In this document: piece by piece, positions 1 to 4,867 of the stretch
Numbering within the stretch: the stretch's first letter is position 1
How the letters are laid out: every line of letters begins with the position of its first letter
Source of the DNA: Verrucomicrobiota bacterium
GTDB lineage: Bacteria; Verrucomicrobiota; Verrucomicrobiia; Chthoniobacterales; JAFAMB01
Length of the DNA stretch: 5,436 nt
Reading direction: 5' to 3'
NCBI GenBank assembly: GCA_019241095.1
Contig: JAFAXJ010000173.1
Coordinates: 1-5,436, forward strand
Notes under the pieces: model-generated
What the model was told of the DNA's origin: nothing
The model's input: the letters and a program-made list of their open reading frames with translations, nothing else
Databases searched by the model: none
Position numbers and translations under genes: made by a program

Positions 1-309
1 CGCACCATGAAGGAGACAAACGGAACCGCCGAAGATTGTACCGACGAGGAGATTGTTGATGGAATTAGGTTACTGGCACAGACAGAGGGTATCTTTGCCG
101 AAACTGCAGGAGGTGTTACCGTCGCCTGTGCTAAGAAGCTGATCGAAGCTGGACGAATTCCACGGAATGAAAGCATCGTCCTTTGTATTACGGGACATGG
201 ATTGAAAACTCAGGAAGCTATCGTCGACAAGGTTGGCGAGCCAGCTTTGATTCGTCCGAATCTGCAGGAATTTGAAGAATATCTCGAGCGCGATTTACAA
301 ACGGTTTAA
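1..309 (+). CDS. thrC: Threonine synthase, C-terminal end (partial, cut by window start)
   Basis: This is the last 102 codons of a pyridoxal-phosphate enzyme that converts O-phosphohomoserine to threonine, the final step of threonine biosynthesis in the cytoplasm. The frame is open from the first base (Arg-Thr-Met...), so the Met at position 7 is internal and not a start. The recognisable C-terminal signature is G-I-F-A-E-T-A-G-G-V-T-V-A, where the enzyme closes its fold II barrel, followed by a helix (KKLIEAGRI) and the strand C-I-T-G-H-G-L-K-T, close to the usual ITGNGLKT of threonine synthases. The PLP-binding lysine and most of the active site lie upstream of the window. The sulfur-carrier gene begins 6 bases after the TAA stop, so the two are probably co-transcribed. 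Related fold II enzymes (cysteine synthase CysM, threonine dehydratase) are less likely because of this tail, but only the C-terminus can be judged. Confidence 0.87.
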   Translation, partial: RTMKETNGTAEDCTDEEIVDGIRLLAQTEGIFAETAGGVTVACAKKLIEAGRIPRNESIVLCITGHGLKTQEAIVDKVGEPALIRPNLQEFEEYLERDLQTV

Positions 310-315
310 CACTTT

Positions 316-591
316 ATGTCAGTACCTGTTCGAATACCCACCCCACTACGTAAGCTCACTGGCAACCTAGAAATCGTCGAAGCCGAGGGTGCTACCATCA
401 AAGAGATCATCCGAGATCTGGAGCAGAATTATCCCGGGCTTAAAGAGCGCATTTGCGATGAGCAAGACAACGTTCGCCGCTTTGTTAATGTCTTTGTTAA
501 CGACGAAGATATCCGATTTTTAGAGCACTCGGAAACGCCGGTTAAGGAAGGCGATGAGGTAAGTATCGTCCCTGCCATCGCCGGCGGATAG
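316..591 (+). CDS. CysO/MoaD-like ubiquitin-fold sulfur carrier protein
   Basis: This complete 91-residue protein is of the MoaD/ThiS beta-grasp family. It ends in Ala-Ile-Ala-Gly-Gly, the exposed di-glycine tail that is adenylated by an E1-like enzyme and turned into a thiocarboxylate sulfur donor. It resembles mycobacterial CysO more than molybdopterin MoaD: the N-terminus has a VRIPTPLRKLTGN stretch like CysO's SIPTILRPHTGG, and the middle has RFVNVFVNDEDIRF, matching the CysO RFVNIYVNDEDVRF block (from memory of the family, not a search). CysO feeds sulfur to the PLP enzyme CysM for cysteine synthesis. Here the neighbour 6 bases upstream is threonine synthase, also a fold II PLP enzyme, so a role in sulfur amino-acid metabolism is inferred. 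No E1-like or Mec-type JAMM protease gene is visible. No good Shine-Dalgarno precedes the ATG; translational coupling to thrC would explain that. Confidence 0.85.
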   Translation: MSVPVRIPTPLRKLTGNLEIVEAEGATIKEIIRDLEQNYPGLKERICDEQDNVRRFVNVFVNDEDIRFLEHSETPVKEGDEVSIVPAIAGG

Positions 592-619
592 CTTCAGAGC
601 TAATTCTGTCTATCATCGA

Positions 620-638
620 TCCTGAGGCCAATTCAGGA
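620..638. terminator. Small hairpin between convergent genes, possible bidirectional terminator
   Basis: TCCTGA (620-625) pairs with TCAGGA (633-638), and an inner G-T wobble makes a 7-bp stem with a 5-base loop. It sits in the 79-base gap between the sulfur carrier gene (+) and the penicillin-binding protein gene (-), where a shared terminator would be expected. No run of T follows on either strand, so intrinsic termination is doubtful. A further 3-bp GCC-GAAA-GGC mini-hairpin (652-661) lies closer to the PBP stop. Confidence 0.3.
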
Positions 639-670
639 AAGCAAGGGAGCGGCCGAAAGGCGAAACGGAA

Positions 671-3145
671 TTACAAGGTAGCCGGATCGTCCGTCAGATC
701 GACCGGTGTTGGAGGTGGCAAATCGACCTGTGGATCACCTTGTCGCCTATCCAGCGGGCCGACTGGCGCTGCCCTGCGAACCTCAGGTTCGGGCTTGTCC
801 ACCGGTAATGCTCGAGGCGCTGGCGTCCAGTTGGCCTTTGCCTCGGCAAGCTGGGTGTCTTCCTTGAGCCGAGGCTTAATTGACTGGTACGGATCATCTC
901 CGATGACTGTTGGTGCGTGCAATTGCACCGCTGTGACTTGTGTCACTTCCGTCGCGCTCGTTGCCCGTGGTATATCCATCGCCCTCAGATTGCGGAGAAA
1001 CGAACGCGTATCGTCCCCATGCAACCAGCAGGTTTCTTTGGGCGTCTGAGCTGCTGTAGCAAACTCCACAAAAGTTCCTTTCCGTGGTGGCAGACTTGAA
1101 TCTGCCACAAAGGCCAAACTGCATTTCGGAGATGCAGGCATTCCCGTATCAAGACAAACTTCTACCTTTTTAACATCAAAAGGACGTCCGAGCGGCCTGG
1201 GCTGGTCCCGGGCAATCGAGGCATTCATAATATCGGTCCAAACCGGCAGCGCGATTTGGCTCCCAAAAGCCCCACGATAAATGGTCTGGGGCTTGTCGTA
1301 ACCGATCCAAACCCCACAGGTTAGAGCACTGTCATAACCCAGAAACCAAACATCCGTAAAATTGTATGCGGTCCCGGTTTTTCCGGCTGCCGGGAACGGC
1401 TTCAGTCCAAACTGTTCATGAGCCGGCGCGCCGGTCCCGGTCGATAGCGCCTCGCTTAGGAATGAATGCGTCTCGTAAGCTACCGCCGCAGAAATCACTT
1501 CCTCTCGCTGAGGCTCTGCTTTGTAAACTTCCCTCCCGTCTTGCGTTTCGATTTTGGCCACTAACATTAATCGTCCGCACCGGCTGCCGCTTCCCGGAAA
1601 CATTGTGTAAGCCGTCACAAGATCAGCCAGAGTCACTTCGCTGCTCCCAAGAAAAGTCGAAGGAAACGGACGTAAATCGTCCTGGATGCCGGCTTTTTTA
1701 GCTAGTCGCAAGACAGAATCCAACCCCGCCACGATTCCCACCCGCGCCGTTGCGGCATTCTTTGATTCAGCTAAAGCGCGTCGAAGGGGGATCGGACCTT
1801 CATATTGATTATGGTCACGTTCAACACCCCACTCCCCGAGTATACCGGTTGTGCCTCCCACCATCACTTGACGGTTATCCATCGGTGAGTCGTCGCACAA
1901 TGAGCCAGGAAAAAGTCCCTTGCTTAGCGCTGCCGCAAAAACCAAAGGCGTAAAAGCGGTTCCCGCTGGACGCTTTGACTGAAATGCGCGGTCAAATTCG
2001 CTTTGGGCGAAATCTCGCCCGCCAACCAAAGCCCGGATTGCGCCAGAAAAATTATCCACAGCCAGCACTGCCCCTTGAAGATAGTCTGGCAGCGGAGGCG
2101 GACCCGTGTGACTGCCTTTCCAACTTTTTAGGAAGGCAGAGTAATCGGAATACTTCTGGTGCTGGTAATCGGAACGCTGCTCTACCTTATCAAGTTCTCG
2201 CTCCAGGGCTTGTTCAGCGGTTCGCTGCAAAGTCGGATCGAGGGTGGTATAAATCCGATAACCTTGGCTCTCAACCGACTCCAAGCCGATGTTCCCTTCA
2301 ACTTGCTGCCTGATAAGATCGATCGCATACGACTGAGAAACAATATGAGACTTGGGCTGCACAAGCAGGGGCTGGTTCTTCGCTTCCGTTCCCTGTTCGG
2401 GCGTGATTTTGCGTTCCTCAACCATCCGTCCGATAACAAAATCTCGCTCCGCGGTGGCCGCCTCAAGATTGTGCCAGGGGGACAGATTGTTTGGGCTTTT
2501 AAGCAAGCCTGCAAGCATTGCGGCCTCTCCGATGGAAAGATCTTTCGCAGATTTTCCGAAATAACCGCGGGACGCCGCTTCTGCTCCGTAAAGACCACCG
2601 CCTAGGTAAACGCGATTCAGATACAGCTCCATGATCTTGTTTTTTGGAACAGATTTCTCGATTCGCATCGCCAGGAATACCTCGAGGATTTTTCGATCGT
2701 AGGTCCGATCCCTGAGATCAAATGTGTTGCGCGCCAGTTGCTGGGTCACGGTACTTGCACCCTGCTTTATTCTGCCCGACTTGGCATTTTTCAGAAACGC
2801 TCGAGCTATACCCAGTAAATCTACGCCGGTATGCTCGTAAAACCGATTGTCTTCGGCTGCGACAACAGCGTCGACTAGATGCGACGAAATCTGATCAAAA
2901 CTTACCTGCTCCCGATTCTGAATAAATACTTTCCCGAAAACATTTCCGTTCCGGTCATAAAGGACGCTCGCTGACTCCACTGCGTCCAGCTTGCTCAGGT
3001 CAAACGCTCCGGCTTCTTTCTCGTATTTTTGGACGAAAGTGTAAGCAAAAAAAGCCACTCCGCCCATCGTTAACAGGAATATCAGGAGCGGGATAGCAAA
3101 CCATAAGCTCAGAAAAAATGGGCGCCTTTGGCGTTTATTAGACAT
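671..3145 (-). CDS. Class A penicillin-binding protein (PBP1A family) with altered SxxK motif
   Basis: This bifunctional-type inner-membrane enzyme polymerises lipid II into glycan strands and normally cross-links stem peptides. The 824 residues begin with a basic cytoplasmic tail (residues 1-9, NKRQRR) and one membrane segment (about 11-37), which is why the ATG at 3145 is preferred over upstream in-frame ATGs. The glycosyltransferase GT51 domain (about 70-250) is intact: EDNRFYEHTGVD with catalytic Glu98, GASTVTQQLARN (129-140), RIEK (161-164) and IMELYLN with Glu173. The transpeptidase domain (about 355-645) has SKN at 461-463 and KTGT at 589-592. At the SxxK position it reads G-T-A-F-T-P, with Thr396 and Thr399 replacing the nucleophilic Ser and the Lys. 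Beyond it lie a Cys-containing tail (C664, C675, C706) and a proline-rich end (about 772-824). Glycan polymerisation is therefore expected, while cross-linking is doubtful. It is transcribed alone, divergent from the methyltransferase gene. Confidence 0.93.
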   Translation of the reverse strand: MSNKRQRRPFFLSLWFAIPLLIFLLTMGGVAFFAYTFVQKYEKEAGAFDLSKLDAVESASVLYDRNGNVFGKVFIQNREQVSFDQISSHLVDAVVAAEDNRFYEHTGVDLLGIARAFLKNAKSGRIKQGASTVTQQLARNTFDLRDRTYDRKILEVFLAMRIEKSVPKNKIMELYLNRVYLGGGLYGAEAASRGYFGKSAKDLSIGEAAMLAGLLKSPNNLSPWHNLEAATAERDFVIGRMVEERKITPEQGTEAKNQPLLVQPKSHIVSQSYAIDLIRQQVEGNIGLESVESQGYRIYTTLDPTLQRTAEQALERELDKVEQRSDYQHQKYSDYSAFLKSWKGSHTGPPPLPDYLQGAVLAVDNFSGAIRALVGGRDFAQSEFDRAFQSKRPAGTAFTPLVFAAALSKGLFPGSLCDDSPMDNRQVMVGGTTGILGEWGVERDHNQYEGPIPLRRALAESKNAATARVGIVAGLDSVLRLAKKAGIQDDLRPFPSTFLGSSEVTLADLVTAYTMFPGSGSRCGRLMLVAKIETQDGREVYKAEPQREEVISAAVAYETHSFLSEALSTGTGAPAHEQFGLKPFPAAGKTGTAYNFTDVWFLGYDSALTCGVWIGYDKPQTIYRGAFGSQIALPVWTDIMNASIARDQPRPLGRPFDVKKVEVCLDTGMPASPKCSLAFVADSSLPPRKGTFVEFATAAQTPKETCWLHGDDTRSFLRNLRAMDIPRATSATEVTQVTAVQLHAPTVIGDDPYQSIKPRLKEDTQLAEAKANWTPAPRALPVDKPEPEVRRAAPVGPLDRRQGDPQVDLPPPTPVDLTDDPATL

Positions 3146-3177
3146 AATCGACTGGATTGAATTGCTTTCACGACATG

Positions 3178-3206
3178 AAGCACTGATCAAGCACAAAAGC
3201 GTGCTA
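3178..3206. repeat. Short AAGCAC repeats in the divergent PBP/methyltransferase spacer
   Basis: AAGCAC occurs at 3178-3183 and again at 3189-3194, eleven bases apart (about one helical turn). An inverted, near-perfect copy (GTGCTA) is at 3201-3206, so AGCAC/GTGCT can also form a 5-bp hairpin with a 6-base loop. The cluster lies 33-61 bases upstream of the PBP start codon, inside the 154-base spacer that must hold promoters for both divergent genes. A regulator binding site is possible; chance occurrence of such short motifs is equally possible. I found no convincing -35/-10 pair for either gene here. Confidence 0.25.
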
Positions 3207-3299
3207 CTTTCCCCAAGCGCGTTGACCAATTCCTTCCGGGAGCAGATCTTCGGAAAAGACCTGCTTACTTCCAAAATCATCGAGGCTGGCCCTCTTCAA

Positions 3300-4469
3300 A
3301 TGATTAACGACTCATCGGTTGCAAATTTAGTACTGGTTCAAAAAATCTTACGCGAGGGGCCTCAACCGTTTGCCTGGTTCATGGATCAAGCGTTATACAA
3401 TCCAAGCTTTGGATATTACCGGTCCGGCCGTCAACGAATTGGGCGCTCTGGAGACTTTTACACCAACGTAAGCGTCGGAACCGTTTACGGCCAACTGATT
3501 GCTCTGGAAATGGTGCGAATGTGGAACGCTTTGGGCAACCCCGCCCCATTCGTCGTCGTAGAGCAGGGCGCTGAGAATGGTCAACTCGCTGCCGACATCC
3601 TATACGCCCTGGAGAAGCAAGGGGTGCTAGAAAATTTTCGATATCGCATCGTGGAACCTGATTCGGCTAGGCAAACCGAACAGCAATCAAGACTAAGAGA
3701 TGGTTTTGAAGATATCGTGAGCTGGGTGACTGAGCCCGCAGCCCTCGATCCCTTTACGGGTTCTGTAGTTGTCAACGAATTGATCGACGCGTTCCCAGTT
3801 CATGCCGTCCAGTTTCATAATGGTCAATGGCTAGAGAGATACGTTACCACATCCGAGCACGGATTTGATTGGGTTTTAGGCCCGCCTTGCAACCCTGAAT
3901 TGTTTGAGGCAATCGGTAGGCTGCCTATAACGCTTGGCGACGGATATCGGACCGAAATTAACCTGGAATGCAAGCGTTGGGTGAAAGCGATCAGTTCAAA
4001 GATCCAAAAGGGGTATATCCTGGTGGTGGATTATGGCTTTCCGCGGCACGAATTCTATTCTCCGGAACGTACCGACGGCACGTTGCGCTGTTATTTCCGA
4101 CACAAGCAGAGTCACAATCCTCTGCAGGACCCGGGTAACAGGGACATTACAGCTCATGTGGAATTCACTTCAGTAGCTGAAGCTGCTGAGCAGTCAGGGT
4201 GCCGTGTTGTCGGCTACACCGACCAACATCGTTTCATGATAGGTCTAGCATCTGAGTATCTGCGTGAACTCGAAGCAGTCCTGCAAGCTAAAGGACCTAC
4301 GCCGGAACAGTCGAAATTTATCCGTGGATATCGCACGCTCATGCACCCGGGTACAATGGGTATGGCTTTCAAGTACTTGCTTCTCGGTAAAGGAGACGTT
4401 TCTGCAACGAAGAGCTTTGAATTTGGCGCAGATCCCCGGCGGGCTTTGGGGTTAGAAGCGCTGACCTGA
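3300..4469 (+). CDS. MidA/NDUFAF7-family SAM-dependent methyltransferase
   Basis: This 389-residue class I methyltransferase belongs to the family (Pfam Methyltransf_28, formerly DUF185) whose mitochondrial member NDUFAF7/MidA methylates an arginine of a complex I subunit; targets of bacterial members are mostly unknown. Diagnostic blocks in order: GPQPFAWFMDQALYNPSFGYY (20-40), GDFYTNVSVG (51-60), VVVEQGAENGQLAADIL (85-101, the SAM-binding loop), VVNELIDAFPV (157-167), LVVDYGF (241-247), GTLRCYFRHK (260-269), DITAHVEFT (282-290) and PGTMGMAFKYLLLGKG (350-365). The SAM loop has a Gln-Gly-Ala-Glu-Asn-Gly form rather than the more usual GPGRG. The ATG at 3300 is chosen because family members begin shortly before the LREGP block, and a GAGG (3282-3285) lies 14 bases upstream, somewhat far for a ribosome site. 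An in-frame ATG at 3162 would add 46 residues that look unrelated to the family. No subunit of complex I is nearby. Confidence 0.88.
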   Translation: MINDSSVANLVLVQKILREGPQPFAWFMDQALYNPSFGYYRSGRQRIGRSGDFYTNVSVGTVYGQLIALEMVRMWNALGNPAPFVVVEQGAENGQLAADILYALEKQGVLENFRYRIVEPDSARQTEQQSRLRDGFEDIVSWVTEPAALDPFTGSVVVNELIDAFPVHAVQFHNGQWLERYVTTSEHGFDWVLGPPCNPELFEAIGRLPITLGDGYRTEINLECKRWVKAISSKIQKGYILVVDYGFPRHEFYSPERTDGTLRCYFRHKQSHNPLQDPGNRDITAHVEFTSVAEAAEQSGCRVVGYTDQHRFMIGLASEYLRELEAVLQAKGPTPEQSKFIRGYRTLMHPGTMGMAFKYLLLGKGDVSATKSFEFGADPRRALGLEALT

Positions 4470-4628
4470 TGTCACGCACTGGAAAGCAAAATTCTGCCAC
4501 GCTCCAGGATCCTCGTGAACAAAAAGGGTGTACTTCCCGGCAGGAACATAAATCACCGCTTCTTTGAAGGGCGCCGAAAGACCTTTGATGTCTGCGAAGA
4601 GTCTGTAGTCCCGTCCGCTAAAGAACAT
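4452..4628 (-). CDS. Possible small protein of unknown function (58 aa)
   Basis: I do not recognise this protein. Reading from the ATG at 4628 gives 58 residues, beginning MFFSGRDYRLFADIKG and containing FKEAVIYVPAGKYTLFVHED, then a Trp/Phe-rich stretch (PGAWQNFAFQC). The composition is protein-like: aromatic residues, alternating beta-type hydrophobics and charged turns. That contrasts with the opposite-strand frame over the same bases. It lies on the same strand as, and 48 bases downstream of, tRNA-Leu, and its TAA overlaps the last 18 bases of the convergent methyltransferase gene. The frame remains open upstream through the tRNA 3' end (residues like GGALEARLCRASL) until a TAG in the anticodon loop. 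It could therefore be the tail of a degraded longer gene, or start at a non-ATG codon: GGAGG at 4667-4663 precedes an in-frame CTG at 4658. No Shine-Dalgarno sits properly before the ATG. It may not be a gene at all. Confidence 0.4.
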   Translation of the reverse strand: MFFSGRDYRLFADIKGLSAPFKEAVIYVPAGKYTLFVHEDPGAWQNFAFQCVTSGQRF

Positions 4629-4631
4629 CAA

Positions 4632-4656
4632 GGAAGCGCGGCAGAGCCTTGCTTCC
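4632..4656 (-). terminator. Hairpin downstream of tRNA-Leu, likely tRNA terminator
   Basis: On the minus strand GGAAGC (4656-4651) pairs perfectly with GCTTCC (4637-4632). After a 2x2 internal loop, GGC pairs with GCC around a TCT loop. A weak T-rich stretch (TTGATGTTCTTT) follows. The hairpin begins 21 bases after the tRNA 3' end, a natural place for transcription to stop. It lies just upstream of the ATG of the possible small protein, so it would also separate that frame from the tRNA transcript. Confidence 0.45.
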
Positions 4657-4676
4657 AGTGCGCCTCCAGAGACTTC

Positions 4677-4758
4677 TGCCGAGGAGGGGACTCGAACCCC
4701 TATCCCTTTCGGGACATGATCCTAAGTCATGCGCGTCTGCCAATTTCGCCACCTCGGC
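4677..4758 (-). tRNA. tRNA-Leu (anticodon UAG)
   Basis: The 82-base transcript folds as a class II tRNA. The acceptor stem is GCCGAGG paired with CCTCGGC, with discriminator A at 4677 and no encoded CCA, so CCA must be added by nucleotidyltransferase. The D arm is GCG/CGC enclosing AAATTGGCAGA. The anticodon stem CATGA/TCATG encloses the loop CTTAGGA, giving anticodon UAG (bases 4724-4722), which reads CUA and, by wobble, other CUN leucine codons. A long variable arm (TCCC-GAAA-GGGA) is the mark of Leu, Ser or Tyr tRNAs. The T arm is AGGGG-TTCGAGT-CCCCT. All stems pair without mismatch, so the gene should be functional. It is divergent from dnaE. Confidence 0.96.
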
Positions 4759-4781
4759 TCAGGGAAGTGCCAATCATGGCA

Positions 4782-4807
4782 TAGGCCCGCAGAATAACAA
4801 GGGCCTA
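4782..4807. repeat. 7-bp inverted repeat flanking the putative tRNA -10 element
   Basis: TAGGCCC (4782-4788) and its exact complement GGGCCTA (4801-4807) are separated by 12 bases. The spacer contains ATAACA (4794-4799), the best candidate for the minus-strand -10 box of the tRNA-Leu promoter. The arrangement would suit an operator for a dimeric repressor, or a hairpin in a longer dnaE leader if dnaE were transcribed from further upstream. Function is inferred only from symmetry and position. Confidence 0.4.
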
Positions 4808-4822
4808 ACTTACGCTTCGCAA
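4794..4822 (-). promoter_or_regulatory. Candidate sigma70-type promoter for tRNA-Leu
   Basis: On the minus strand TTGCGA (4822-4817) and TGTTAT (4799-4794) are separated by exactly 17 bases, each matching the -35 and -10 consensus at 4 of 6 positions. Transcription would start near 4787, giving a 5' leader of about 30 bases before the mature tRNA, trimmed by RNase P. The match is moderate, and the organism's consensus is unknown. Confidence 0.35.
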
Positions 4823-4832
4823 GGACACTCTA

Positions 4833-4861
4833 TTGTCCCCTTCGACTTTCAGCGTTAGATT
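4833..4861 (+). promoter_or_regulatory. Candidate promoter for dnaE, implying a leaderless mRNA
   Basis: TTGTCC (4833-4838) and TAGATT (4856-4861) lie 17 bases apart, each with 4 of 6 consensus matches. The -10 box ends only 6 bases before the dnaE ATG, so the transcript would begin at or next to the start codon. The -35 box overlaps the right arm of a 5-bp inverted repeat, GGACA/TGTCC (4823-4827 and 4834-4838). Alternative promoters further upstream cannot be excluded. Confidence 0.33.
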
Positions 4862-4867
4862 ACGAAA

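Noticed and set aside
7..309. Met at position 7 as the start of a 100-residue protein
   Set aside because: The frame is open to the window edge and the content is the C-terminal part of threonine synthase, so this Met is internal.
1967..1978. Ser390 of the PBP as an alternative SxxK serine
   Set aside because: The residues are S-K-R-P, with no Lys at +3. They precede the P-A-G turn, whereas the family nucleophile follows it, so the motif position is Thr396.
2159..2605. 148-residue plus-strand frame, with further frames on both strands between 795 and 2925
   Set aside because: All lie within the PBP coding sequence, whose glycosyltransferase and transpeptidase motifs are unmistakable. The alternative translations show no domain features.
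3146..3280. Upstream start at 3280 for the PBP, adding 45 residues
   Set aside because: The extra residues would precede the normal basic tail and membrane anchor and cross the spacer needed for divergent promoters; the Met at 3145 gives the standard PBP N-terminus.
3162..3299. Upstream start at 3162 for the methyltransferase, adding 46 residues
   Set aside because: Family members start close to the LREGP block. The extra residues have no family resemblance and lie in the spacer only 16 bases from the divergent PBP start.
4515..4784. 89-residue plus-strand reading frame between the methyltransferase and dnaE
   Set aside because: It runs antisense through the whole tRNA-Leu gene and gives the familiar spurious translation of an antisense tRNA (GGDSNPYPFRD...). 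The other strand has more protein-like content.
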